Shown here piece after piece: positions 1 to 7,363 of a stretch of 34,807 bases of DNA. How positions within the stretch are numbered: position 1 is the stretch's first letter; every line of letters begins with the position of its first letter. The notes beneath the pieces are model-generated. The model saw only the letters and a program-made list of their open reading frames with translations. It made no database searches and was not told where the DNA came from. The DNA is from Candidatus Brevefilum sp. (GTDB lineage Bacteria > Chloroflexota > Anaerolineae > Anaerolineales > Anaerolineaceae). The position numbers were made by a program, and so were the translations under genes. The stretch spans positions 1 to 34,807 of the forward strand of contig JAHYJN010000028.1 in assembly GCA_019428905.1 (NCBI GenBank). The letters run 5' to 3'.

Positions 1-2
1 AA

Positions 3-164
3 CTTGATTTTCTGGGCATTTCTGAATTTCGGCAGCAAATCAAAACTTTCCGTTTGAAGTATGTTTTTCTGGCAGGGAAAATTATTAGAACGGCAAGATA
101 TGTGGTGATGAAGCTGCCGGCAAAATATCCCTTTAGAGACGTATATGAAAAATGCATGGCATAA
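3..164 (+). CDS. Transposase, C-terminal fragment (IS1380-like), cut by window edge
   Basis: An open frame runs from the window edge to a TAA at 162-164, giving 53 residues. The stretch IKTFRLKYVFLAGKIIRTAR, then VVMKLPAKYPF, resembles the C-terminus of IS1380-family DDE transposases, where a basic 'RLKxxxxGxxxRxxxRxVxxxL...P(F/Y)' segment closes the protein. The family assignment is from memory of the pattern. The catalytic DDE residues lie outside the window, so whether the element is intact cannot be judged. It fits the AT-rich, accessory character of the first 3.8 kb. Confidence 0.6.
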   Translation, partial: LDFLGISEFRQQIKTFRLKYVFLAGKIIRTARYVVMKLPAKYPFRDVYEKCMA

Positions 165-549
165 TCATCGGTCTCAATAAACCCAACCTGTTTTTCTATT
201 TAACCAATAGGGCGAGATCACATGAGAATACTGAAACACCCCTTGCTGAAAGTGATAAGTTATCCGAATTTGTGTGATTTTCAGCAAATATTTTGTTCAC
301 TATAAAGGTAGATGTGAACAGAACGAAGAATCAGCCAAAAGTTTCACCCGGTTTTTGAAAAAATGGTGTAAAATTATTGTTGATGTGGAATTTCGATTAT
401 ACTTATATTTAGATGGTATGGGAACCGACTTGGTTTAGGTGGTAAATCAAGGACAACAATCGCGAAAGACTGGTAAGAATGATTGCCAAAGTATTTCTGG
501 ATAATAGGCAAAGACAATGTTTCTCTTGTAAATAGACCGGAAGTAAATT
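165..549. other. Non-coding stretch after the transposase end
   Basis: I see no credible gene here. It contains two inverted repeats: TTGCTGAAA (243-251) with TTTCAGCAA (279-287), and TGTTCAC (294-300) with GTGAACA (314-320). The first could be part of the insertion-sequence end and the second is operator-like, but neither can be assigned. A weak -10 candidate TATACT lies at 398-403 with a poor -35 (TTATTG, 374-379), about 145 bp upstream of the next gene. The IS boundary cannot be fixed because the other end of the element is outside the window. Confidence 0.4.
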
Positions 550-1410
550 ATGAGAAAGAAAAAAAGCTGGGTTCCAGCACTTCTTGCGCTTCTAATAATT
601 GTGTTCGGTCTCGTGATCTACACAGAAGCTTCAGCACAAGCGCCAAAATGGCTAGGTTGGCTAATCCCTTCCGGGCAAGATCCCGCCGCGTCTGTTCAGG
701 TCCAAGAAGCCCCTGTTCCTAACCCAATCGGCGCACAATCTTACCCCACTACGAGCGACCCTATTTCAACAAGCTATCTGGAAATTCAACAGGTTATAGA
801 GAAAAACAATACAGAGGCAATAACGCTCTTGGCACCTGGCCTTTTGCATATTTCCAAGGAAAGGCAGGTTTTCTCCAGCAATTCCGCTACTTTTGCAAAC
901 GGCGAGCTCATTCCAACCTTCGAAAAAATTGATGAGTGGTATCAACTGGGAGAAGGTGGTCAGGTGATTGCATATGTAAGCATCACAGACACTGGTGATC
1001 CTGCAACTACCCAAACGGTTGTTTATAAGGATAAGAAGTTTACGAACCTTACCTTCCCCAATCTGGCCAGTACCGAACCCGAGGATTTCTTCCTAAAAAC
1101 ACTCGATTTTGGTTTTGCGGATATCTTTTCGGGAGAGAAAACAGCCGATCTTGTCGTGAGTCAAGAAGGAAATGAAACCAAATTTTCCATAACGACTCCA
1201 ATAGACAACATAGAAGTAAATCCTAAAGGAGTTAGTTATAGCGCGATCAGGGAAAACTATAGCATTTCAAATGATACTGGGCTGATTAGGCAGATCGGGC
1301 GCGATTATATCGATCTTGAGGGAAATGAGGTCCAGGCTTTCACCCTACAAATTCTCGGCATTGAGCGCGTTGAGGCCTTTCCTGAAGACATAAGCGCATT
1401 TTTTGAGTGA
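550..1410 (+). CDS. Unrecognised exported protein (286 aa)
   Basis: I do not recognise this family. The N-terminus is a clear export signal or membrane anchor: MRKKKSW, a hydrophobic run PALLALLIIVFGLVIYT, then EASAQAP, which could be a cleavage site (ASA|QA). The rest is soluble, low in Cys, and mixed alpha/beta in character. No lipobox is present. Only a weak purine-rich stretch (GGAAG near 540) precedes the ATG. The stop codon overlaps the TTG start of the next gene by 8 bp, suggesting coupled translation. It heads a run of three exported unknowns next to a transposase remnant. Confidence 0.75.
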   Translation: MRKKKSWVPALLALLIIVFGLVIYTEASAQAPKWLGWLIPSGQDPAASVQVQEAPVPNPIGAQSYPTTSDPISTSYLEIQQVIEKNNTEAITLLAPGLLHISKERQVFSSNSATFANGELIPTFEKIDEWYQLGEGGQVIAYVSITDTGDPATTQTVVYKDKKFTNLTFPNLASTEPEDFFLKTLDFGFADIFSGEKTADLVVSQEGNETKFSITTPIDNIEVNPKGVSYSAIRENYSISNDTGLIRQIGRDYIDLEGNEVQAFTLQILGIERVEAFPEDISAFFE

Positions 1411-1876
1411 TGGAGACAAAATTAAAAAGACAATTCTACTCATTTTCCTCACTGTTGTTCTTTGCATGGCAACGGTTTCAGTAGTACGAGCTGCCTCATC
1501 TAATTACCACAATATTACCACGATTACCTACAACAACAGAATTACCGATCAAGGGAATTATCGTTGGAACGGCGGGTACTCTATGAGCACGTCCCCGGTG
1601 ACATATATGGATCAATTAGGGCTAACGTACTGGCAAACCTATTGCAGTTGTAACTACACTATCGATTACGCATCAATCATAGCATACGATAGCAGTTACA
1701 GTTGGATGATGGGATATAACATTTCATCAAGAGCGGATGGCATGGCCCAACTGAAGACCAATTGTTCCGGTCAAACTCTCAGGGGACATGATTACATCCA
1801 ATACTACTGGCAGGATTCCGGTTACGCCGGAGATGGCGGTACGCTCAATACTGCGTCAATCATGACTTACCCATAG
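1403..1876 (+). CDS. Unrecognised small secreted Tyr/Ser-rich protein (157 aa)
   Basis: The only in-frame start before the signal sequence is the TTG at 1403. The nearby ATG at 1410 is in a different frame. Translation would be coupled to the upstream gene, which ends at 1410. The signal peptide is KIKK, then a hydrophobic TILLIFLTVVLCMATVSVV, with likely cleavage after VRA or RAA. The mature part, about 125 residues, is rich in Tyr, Ser, Asn and Trp and has three cysteines (TYCSCNYT and KTNCSG), typical of a small extracellular beta-rich protein. No family is recognised. A toxin, bacteriocin or adhesin role would be speculation. Confidence 0.7.
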   Translation: MSDGDKIKKTILLIFLTVVLCMATVSVVRAASSNYHNITTITYNNRITDQGNYRWNGGYSMSTSPVTYMDQLGLTYWQTYCSCNYTIDYASIIAYDSSYSWMMGYNISSRADGMAQLKTNCSGQTLRGHDYIQYYWQDSGYAGDGGTLNTASIMTYP

Positions 1877-2043
1877 ATTGATTGTTAATTTAGAACACAA
1901 AGCTAATGAGGACTGGACTGACAAATGCCGTTTCTAGTTACGGAAGTGATTAGAAGTTAAAAATATATTATAGAGTACATCTATTGAAAGCTTTTTCAAT
2001 CAACGACATAGATAAACTCAAAAATCGGAATGGAAGGGGACAG

Positions 2044-2502
2044 GTGAATGTAATGAAGTATCAGTTTTTTAAAAACAGGGTCATCACCCTTGCCATGACC
2101 TTATTGGCAGCGTTGGTCATGGTCACTCCTGTTATGGCAAACAGTAGCGGCTGGTATTTTCTCGCCTATTACGATGGCCGAGTAGTGAATGGTCACGACA
2201 ATGGGGTCTTTCACCAGATGAATGCCGGGTATTTAACCATCGCTGGAACCCTTGAAACAACTGCAATATACGGATCACCTAATGGGAACCAGGGATGGAC
2301 TTTCGAAGTATGGAAAGATACCCTTATACATCAAAAAATGTGCGCAGTTGGAAAAGTCGCTGCTCCAGCAAGTTGGGGAGACACAGTCTCTTTTAGTTAC
2401 GGATGCGCTAACGTAACATCGGGAAGCTACTTTATGAAAATTTGGAGAGCAGAAACGGATAATCGTGAAGTAGAAGGGTCGGGTACACTAAGTACACCAT
2501 GA
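2044..2502 (+). CDS. Unrecognised small secreted protein (152 aa)
   Basis: The frame is open upstream to a TTG at 1984, but GTG 2044 is preferred because GGAAGGGG at 2032-2039 lies just before it. ATG 2053 is also possible. The signal peptide follows (KNRV, hydrophobic ITLAMTLLAALVMVTPVMA, cleavage before NSSG). The mature part of about 120 residues is aromatic-rich and contains two cysteines (KMCAVG, YGCANV) that could form one disulphide. It looks like a single small beta-sandwich, which is inference only. It is the third exported unknown in a row, and a strong hairpin follows the stop. Confidence 0.7.
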   Translation: MNVMKYQFFKNRVITLAMTLLAALVMVTPVMANSSGWYFLAYYDGRVVNGHDNGVFHQMNAGYLTIAGTLETTAIYGSPNGNQGWTFEVWKDTLIHQKMCAVGKVAAPASWGDTVSFSYGCANVTSGSYFMKIWRAETDNREVEGSGTLSTP

Positions 2503-2512
2503 AAAGTATCTC

Positions 2513-2552
2513 GATTCTCGTGGACCGATGCTATTCTCGGTCCACGAGAATC
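2513..2552 (+). terminator. Perfect 16-bp hairpin after the secreted-protein genes
   Basis: GATTCTCGTGGACCGA at 2513-2528 pairs perfectly with its reverse complement at 2537-2552, around an 8-nt loop (TGCTATTC). It begins 10 bp after a stop codon and ends 19 bp before the VanZ-like start. There is no proper T-run after it, so it may be a terminator, an mRNA-stabilising 3' end, or a protein-binding palindrome. Confidence 0.55.
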
Positions 2553-2571
2553 CTTATTCAGAGGATCAAGA

Positions 2572-3225
2572 ATGTATATATACACTGGTAATCTAGGTAT
2601 TCCAGTATTCCCTTTAGTAACATTGGTGTTCATTGTAATTCTACTTACCCAATGGAGACGAAAGCATAATTTGCCATACATTTTTTTCTTATCTCTGTTT
2701 GGTGTGTACTTGATGTACGGAATTGACAAAGTATTTTTTCCCTTAGAAATAAGTGGATCATTTTCGGATGCAATGAGGCATTTACGGATATTGTCTTCTG
2801 TAAATTTTGTGCCGTTCTATTTTGGTCAATTTGGGTTGACCGCGGGTGGATTAAGATTCTTAGTTTACAACATTCTTCTAACTTTGCCCTTTGGATTTGG
2901 TATAAATTTTTTAACAAGGATGAATGTCAAAAAAATAGTTAGTGTTTCCATTTTCCTTGGATTAGGACTTGAGATAGCGCAATTTCTACTGTCTCTTGCA
3001 TTGAGATACCCTTACCGTGTAGTTGATATTAATGATGCAATGTTTAACGCATTTGGAGTTTTATTGGGTTATGGCTTATTTAAGTTGTTTTCACGGCTAT
3101 ACTTGTTGATAATAGGACAGGACACGAATAACGAGGACACATTGTCATTATATTTACATGATGTGGTCCATCAAAAAATAAGAGAAGAAGACATTGATAG
3201 TTTTGTACTGAATTCCAAAGAATAG
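2572..3225 (+). CDS. VanZ-like family membrane protein (217 aa)
   Basis: This is a multi-pass membrane protein with about five hydrophobic helices. It carries the VanZ-like signatures: an N-terminal 'FFPLE' region, a central NILLTLPFGFGI helix, then GLGLEIAQFLLS followed by RVVDINDAMFNAFGVLLGY, the conserved E..Q......R..D..D...N..G..LGY pattern. The original VanZ gives low-level teicoplanin resistance, but most relatives have no known function. AGAGGA lies about 6 nt before the ATG. The soluble C-terminal 40 residues are not part of the core family. It sits in the AT-rich island beside the exported unknowns, so a cell-envelope role is plausible but not shown. Confidence 0.85.
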   Translation: MYIYTGNLGIPVFPLVTLVFIVILLTQWRRKHNLPYIFFLSLFGVYLMYGIDKVFFPLEISGSFSDAMRHLRILSSVNFVPFYFGQFGLTAGGLRFLVYNILLTLPFGFGINFLTRMNVKKIVSVSIFLGLGLEIAQFLLSLALRYPYRVVDINDAMFNAFGVLLGYGLFKLFSRLYLLIIGQDTNNEDTLSLYLHDVVHQKIREEDIDSFVLNSKE

Positions 3226-3300
3226 GGTTTATATCCATGGCGAAAGTAATCGTTCTTACGTCATAGGTGAAGTTATAATTTTTGTTTCTTCCAACCACTT

Positions 3301-3653
3301 TTATATTTTCTCTGCTTTAACTATTCTTCCTAACTTTAGGTATGCTTGATGCTCGTATTCCAATGAAAGGACTGGAATTTTCATTTCTTCAAAATTCACC
3401 CAATGTCGGTATTGTTCGACTTTGAAAGGTTCTTCCCAGACTTGATTGTCTGACAATTTTTGAATATCACCTATGATTTCAACAGTGCTATTATTAATTT
3501 CAAAGAGCCAAAGTAAGAGCGTATGCGTTCGGAGGCTGAGTACCGAACTGTCCTGACAATGTATTCAGAAAATAGACTTTCAATATCATAGGCTCCATGC
3601 TCGTCTGTCTGAATGGCTATATCGTGGATTTCAATTACATGATAATTCTGCAT
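3301..3653 (-). pseudogene. Nucleotidyltransferase-fold gene remnant, truncated and frameshifted
   Basis: Two minus-strand frames join into one recognisable protein. Frame one (3653 down to about 3505) reads EIHDIAIQTDEHGAYDIE and continues to IRSYFGS. Frame two (about 3504 down to the stop at 3301) reads VEIIGDIQKL, then IPVLSLEYEHQAYLKLGR. Together they match the usual order of a nucleotidyltransferase-like family (HDIDIQTD, then IRSHFG, then VEIMGDIQK, then VLSLEYEYQAYLKLGR). Restoring one T in the TTT run at about 3502-3504 would give the expected FGSFEI. The N-terminal third is missing, and the second Asp of the D-x-D motif is Ala (DIAIQTD). It is probably a decaying gene; a sequencing error in the homopolymer would explain the frameshift but not the truncation. 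It fills most of the 3226-3800 interval. Confidence 0.75.
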
Positions 3654-3771
3654 TTGATGTTGTTTTTGAGTATAGAGAAAATATTATTTTCAACACCCTC
3701 TCAGAATTGATAATATTTTCCTATTATGGTTTTGTTAATTTATTTGTTTTTCAACACGCCCAGAAAAACAC

Positions 3772-3801
3772 TTGCTTTTAAGTAACCAAATCTACTATAA
3801 C
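3772..3801 (+). promoter_or_regulatory. Sigma70-type promoter for the APH-like gene
   Basis: TTGCTT at 3772-3777 and TATAAC at 3796-3801 are separated by 18 bp. The predicted transcription start, near 3808, leaves a short leader that still contains the GGAGGG ribosome site (3815-3820) of the gene starting at 3825. Confidence 0.6.
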
Positions 3802-3824
3802 AGAGGTAAGGATTGGAGGGACCG

Positions 3825-4706
3825 ATGTCTGAACAGGATGCCTACTGGCACGAACAGATTCACAGGGTAATGCCTGAGTTGGAGATAGCCGAGTATGAGC
3901 TCCATCAAGAAGGCCTGGTCAATGATGTCTTGATCGTTAATAATGAATGGGTGATCCGCTTCACCAAGACGGAGTGGGGCAAAGAACTGATGGCCAACGA
4001 AGACCGCCTGATGCGTTTTCTCCAACCCAGGCTGTCGCTATCGATCCCTACGCCTGTGAAGCGCGCAGATGGGGTGATCGTCTACCCACACCTGATTGGT
4101 GAGACACTATTACGTCAGACCTGGCAAGGAGCAGGAGAGGCGGTGATACAAACCCTGGCGGATCAACTGGGGCAATTTTTGCATGAGCTGCACAGCATTG
4201 ATGAGGAAGATTTGGATTGGGAGGTGCCCCACAGCTTTGCACCCACCACCCGTGAGACATGGTTGGAGATTCATGGCCGAGTTGTGGATAAAGTCTATCC
4301 TCTCTTACTGCCGCACCAAATTGATTGGGTTGAAGCGTTATTTCTTCCCGCATTAAGCGCGCCTGATTTCTTTAATCATGACCAAGTCCTGGTGCACGGC
4401 GACTTGGCACCGTACCATATCCTCTTTCATCCCGAACAAAAACGGATAACGGCTGTGATCGACTTTGGCGTGGCAGGTCTGGGCGATCCGGCCGCTGACA
4501 TCGGCAGCTTGCTGAATTATTACGGCGAATCCCTGGTAACCCGGTTAGGGAACACCTATCCCAACATGCAATCGCTGCTCACCCGGGCACGATTTTATGC
4601 CCACGCCATTGAATTGCAATGGGTGGTGTTAGGCATTGAATCCGGTGAACACTATTGGTTTACTTCCCACCTGGGGGGTGCCCGGGATATTTGGGGCAGG
4701 GGGTAA
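3825..4706 (+). CDS. Aminoglycoside phosphotransferase (APH) family protein (293 aa)
   Basis: This is a kinase-fold small-molecule phosphotransferase. The catalytic loop is HGDLAPYHILF (H191, D193) and the metal site is VIDFGVAGLGDPAADIG (D213-F-G). The position that is Asn in most APH proteins is His here (H198), which I recall from APH(2'')-type enzymes. The N-lobe carries VLIVNNEWVIRFTK, the beta strand with the likely ATP-binding Lys. ATG 3825 is chosen over the upstream TTG 3813 because GGAGGG sits 4 nt before it. The natural substrate is unknown, since chromosomal APH relatives phosphorylate many metabolites. It is monocistronic, with its own promoter and a hairpin downstream. Confidence 0.85.
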   Translation: MSEQDAYWHEQIHRVMPELEIAEYELHQEGLVNDVLIVNNEWVIRFTKTEWGKELMANEDRLMRFLQPRLSLSIPTPVKRADGVIVYPHLIGETLLRQTWQGAGEAVIQTLADQLGQFLHELHSIDEEDLDWEVPHSFAPTTRETWLEIHGRVVDKVYPLLLPHQIDWVEALFLPALSAPDFFNHDQVLVHGDLAPYHILFHPEQKRITAVIDFGVAGLGDPAADIGSLLNYYGESLVTRLGNTYPNMQSLLTRARFYAHAIELQWVVLGIESGEHYWFTSHLGGARDIWGRG

Positions 4707-4717
4707 AATAATTTCGT

Positions 4718-4775
4718 AACTACTCAGCCTGCGAAGGCACCTTTTAAGAGCAAGACTGCCTGAGTAGTTGCAATA
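4718..4775 (+). terminator. Terminator-like stem after the APH-like gene
   Basis: AACTACTCAG (4718-4727) pairs with CTGAGTAGTT (4760-4769), and AATATTTTT follows. The loop is long (32 nt), so the structure is less certain than a tight hairpin. Confidence 0.5.
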
Positions 4776-4805
4776 TTTTTAAGTGCTTGACCAAGGAGGT
4801 GTAGG

Positions 4806-5081
4806 ATGACATTTGGCGGGATTTTACTGTTATTGTTGATTGCGGCTGTGAGCGGTTCAATCGCCCAGGCATTGGTGGGCTACTCACATGGCGGGTGTAT
4901 CGTCTCGATCGTGTTGGGTTTTATTGGGGCTTTAGTGGGTTACTGGATTGCAGATGCCCTGAATTTACCTTTGCTGTTCACGGTCAACATCCAAGGCCAG
5001 AATTTCCCGGTGATTTGGTCGATCATTGGCGGGGCATTATTTGTGGCGGTTCTAAGCCTGGTGAGCGGGAGAAGGCGTTAA
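4806..5081 (+). CDS. GlsB/YeaQ/YmgE-type small membrane protein (91 aa)
   Basis: This is a short, very hydrophobic protein with three membrane helices and many small residues: GGILLLLLIAAVSGSIAQAL, then GGCIVSIVLGFIGALVGYWI, then WSIIGGALFVAVLSLVSGRRR. Length, Gly-rich helices and the basic C-terminus fit the transglycosylase-associated (GlsB/YeaQ/YmgE) family, which is linked to envelope stress but is biochemically undefined. A strong AAGGAGGTG lies just before the ATG. It is a single gene, ending in a shared hairpin that faces pncB. Confidence 0.85.
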   Translation: MTFGGILLLLLIAAVSGSIAQALVGYSHGGCIVSIVLGFIGALVGYWIADALNLPLLFTVNIQGQNFPVIWSIIGGALFVAVLSLVSGRRR

Positions 5082-5114
5082 ACGCCTATTTACACCCATA
5101 GACATCTTACATGG

Positions 5115-5147
5115 AAAAGGGCGGTGTGGATAACGCACCGCCCTTTG
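5115..5147. terminator. Bidirectional terminator between convergent genes
   Basis: AAAGGGCGGTG (5116-5126) pairs perfectly with CACCGCCCTTT (5136-5146) around a 9-nt loop. An A-run precedes it and T residues end it, so it can act for the plus-strand membrane protein gene and, less strongly, for the minus-strand pncB. Confidence 0.8.
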
Positions 5148-5225
5148 AGTTCGTAATGGCAGGCGTCTATGTTAGCCCAGTTCACGTCACTTTATCTCCA
5201 TGTCCAAGTTTGGTCATCACCAATC

Positions 5226-6782
5226 TCATTTAGCGTTTTGATTTTTGGTTTTCTTGATCAAAGATTGTTTTAAGTCCCACAGCTTTCTGGAAAGGGAGAC
5301 GTGGTAAATATGGGGGTTCATAATCCGGCGCACGCCCGGATCGAGGTATTCGATGTCAGCATCCCTAACTTCGCGCATGTGTTCAATGGTTGGCCTTTCA
5401 TAAACGACTTCTCCATTGAAGATAACTGGCTCAAGCAGCTTTTCGACATGGTCAATTTCGTCCTGGCCCAAGAAGCGGTGCTTGGTGGCCATGGTGGGAT
5501 GCCGCAGCTCAAGGGGTGAATAGGCTGTCACATCCTCACCCTGCAGGGTGATCAGGTCTGCGGTGGCTTTGCCGCGGTTATCGTAAACCCGCCACACACG
5601 TTTGTTGCCCGGGTTAAGAGTTTTATCGGGGTTTTCAGAGATCTTTAAGGTGGGAATCCATTGATTATCCTGGCAGATTGCAACCAGTTTATACACGCCG
5701 TCTAAAGCTGAATTACCGGTTGAGGTGATCAGATGGGTGCCGACGCCATAGGCGAGCCGTTTTATGAGTTTGTCGGGGTCAACACCGTAACGCTCAGCTT
5801 CTTCCTGGATCTGGGTGATAATCTGCCAGATAACCAACTCATCCAGGTCATTGGAGAGGACAATCGTTACATCCGGGAAGCCAGCGTTGTTGAGCATTTT
5901 GGCTGCGAGGATGCTTAAATGCGCCAGGTCGCCAGAATCAAGCCGGATGCCGACCGGGCGATGACCTTTGCGACGTAGGTCTTCAAAGACCCGGATGGCA
6001 TTGGGGACGCCGGATTGCAGGGTATCGATGGTGTCTACCAGCAGCAAGCAGTCATCTGGGTAGATCTCAGCATATGCTTGGAAGGCTGCTAGCTCGCCTT
6101 CGCCCAAGCCCATGAACACCTGCACCATACTGTGGGCGTGGGTGCCTTTGGGTGGGAAGCCAAAAATTTGGGATGCACCGACGTTCGACGAAAAGTCCGC
6201 ACCGCCAATCAGGGCAGCGCGTGCGCCTGAAATTGCGCCCAGGCTTTGCGCCCGCCGCAGTCCAAATTCCATCAAAAGTTGACCCCGACAGCTGTGTTTG
6301 ATACGGGCAGCTTTAGTGGCGATCAGGGTTTGGTAATTGGCGATATTCAGCAAGCCGGTTTCAATAATCTGGCCGACGGCCAGGGGTCCCTCGACGACAT
6401 GGATCGGCACATTGGGATGCACGACCCTGCCCTCAGGCAAGGCGTACAGGTTGATGGCTTTAGCTGAAAAATCATTGCCAAGCCAGCCCAAAAAGTCATC
6501 TGCGAAGAGCTGCCCACCGACCGAGCTTCTCTGACTGCGCAGGTATTCCAGCTCTTCCTCACCAAACACGACCCGGTCCAGCCAATCGAGGACCGTTTCA
6601 AGCCCAGCATTGATGCAATAGCCAGCTTTATGAACCCCGTAATCCGGGTTGCTGCGGTAAAAGTGATCGAATTGGGCGTTGGTCTCATGCAAGCCCATGC
6701 GGTAATACAGCTGTGCCATGGTCAACTGGTACTGATCGGTCATCAAGGGACCGCTGGCGTGTTTAATGTGATCGAGTTTCAT
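5226..6782 (-). CDS. pncB: Nicotinate phosphoribosyltransferase (518 aa)
   Basis: It converts nicotinate and PRPP, with ATP use, to nicotinate mononucleotide, the first step of NAD salvage by the Preiss-Handler route. It acts in the cytosol. Signatures in order are [15 protein letters not shown] near the N-terminus, [20 protein letters not shown], then GTHAHSMVQ (conserved His), GIRLDSGDL (the Asp-Ser-Gly-Asp phosphate site), VLSNDLDE, and [10 protein letters not shown]. Length is as expected for the longer bacterial form. AAGGAA lies 7 nt before the ATG. It follows the OsmC-like gene by 95 bp on the same strand with no hairpin that I can see between, so co-transcription from the 7330-7358 promoter is likely. 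Confidence 0.95.
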   Translation of the reverse strand: MKLDHIKHASGPLMTDQYQLTMAQLYYRMGLHETNAQFDHFYRSNPDYGVHKAGYCINAGLETVLDWLDRVVFGEEELEYLRSQRSSVGGQLFADDFLGWLGNDFSAKAINLYALPEGRVVHPNVPIHVVEGPLAVGQIIETGLLNIANYQTLIATKAARIKHSCRGQLLMEFGLRRAQSLGAISGARAALIGGADFSSNVGASQIFGFPPKGTHAHSMVQVFMGLGEGELAAFQAYAEIYPDDCLLLVDTIDTLQSGVPNAIRVFEDLRRKGHRPVGIRLDSGDLAHLSILAAKMLNNAGFPDVTIVLSNDLDELVIWQIITQIQEEAERYGVDPDKLIKRLAYGVGTHLITSTGNSALDGVYKLVAICQDNQWIPTLKISENPDKTLNPGNKRVWRVYDNRGKATADLITLQGEDVTAYSPLELRHPTMATKHRFLGQDEIDHVEKLLEPVIFNGEVVYERPTIEHMREVRDADIEYLDPGVRRIMNPHIYHVSLSRKLWDLKQSLIKKTKNQNAK

Positions 6783-6877
6783 TTCGTATTCCTTTTGTTT
6801 TGGTTGGTCGAAACTGCTGAGGAAGTCGTTGCTCCTGAAAGGTGCCTTCGCGATCTGAGTCGTTACGATTGGTCAAT

Positions 6878-7294
6878 CTAATCGGTCACCACCCGGATGC
6901 CGTTTTCTAATAATCGCCTGACAGAGCATGCCTTGACGACCTGGTGCAGCCGTTTGAGCTGGGATTCATCGAGTTTTCCCTCGAAGTCGACGTGCTCACG
7001 GATTACCTCTTCATATTTTGAATCGGGGTCACAATCGTCGCAGTCATCGATAAATATGCGTTCATAAGAAGCATCGACGGTGATTCCCCTGAGTGGGATG
7101 TCGTGGTTGCTGGCATAGCTGTTGACCACAATGGCTGTACAGGCGGCAACGCTGGCCAGCAGCATGCCGTAAGGGGTTAAATTATGCAGATGCATCACGG
7201 GCTCAACTTCATTCGATGTCTCATCGTTCGGGTCCGCAGCTCTGAAATCGGTTCGAAAGCTCTTATCCTGGTAAACGACGACTCTTTCTGACAT
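6878..7294 (-). CDS. OsmC family protein (138 aa)
   Basis: OsmC/Ohr proteins are small dimeric thiol peroxidases that remove organic hydroperoxides. The two conserved cysteines are visible: C52 in LLASVAACTAIVV and C123 in VVKACSVRRLL. The usual TPYGMLLASVAAC helix is present. An unusual extra pair, C85 and C88 in DDCDDCDP, sits in a loop and might bind metal. AAAGGATC precedes the ATG. It is the first gene of a probable two-gene unit with pncB, which would pair redox defence with NAD salvage; that link is inference. Confidence 0.85.
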   Translation of the reverse strand: MSERVVVYQDKSFRTDFRAADPNDETSNEVEPVMHLHNLTPYGMLLASVAACTAIVVNSYASNHDIPLRGITVDASYERIFIDDCDDCDPDSKYEEVIREHVDFEGKLDESQLKRLHQVVKACSVRRLLENGIRVVTD

Positions 7295-7329
7295 GGCATG
7301 ATCCTTTCAATCGTGGTTTTTCAACCTTA

Positions 7330-7358
7330 ATTATAGGGGATGAAACCAGGTATCCCAA
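7330..7358 (-). promoter_or_regulatory. Sigma70-type promoter for the OsmC-pncB unit
   Basis: On the minus strand, TTGGGA (7358-7353) and TATAAT (7335-7330) are 17 bp apart. The predicted start near 7323 gives a leader of about 30 nt with an AAAGGA ribosome site. The promoter lies in the 69-bp gap after the lipoprotein gene that ends at 7364. Confidence 0.65.
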
Positions 7359-7363
7359 AATGG

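Noticed and set aside
483-722. 79-codon plus-strand frame before the first exported protein
   Set aside because: It overlaps the better-supported frame 550-1410, which has a signal sequence; composition looks like a shadow.
6783-6877. NAD-sensing riboswitch before pncB
   Set aside because: Only a weak 5-bp stem is visible across the OsmC stop codon; no known motif is recognised.
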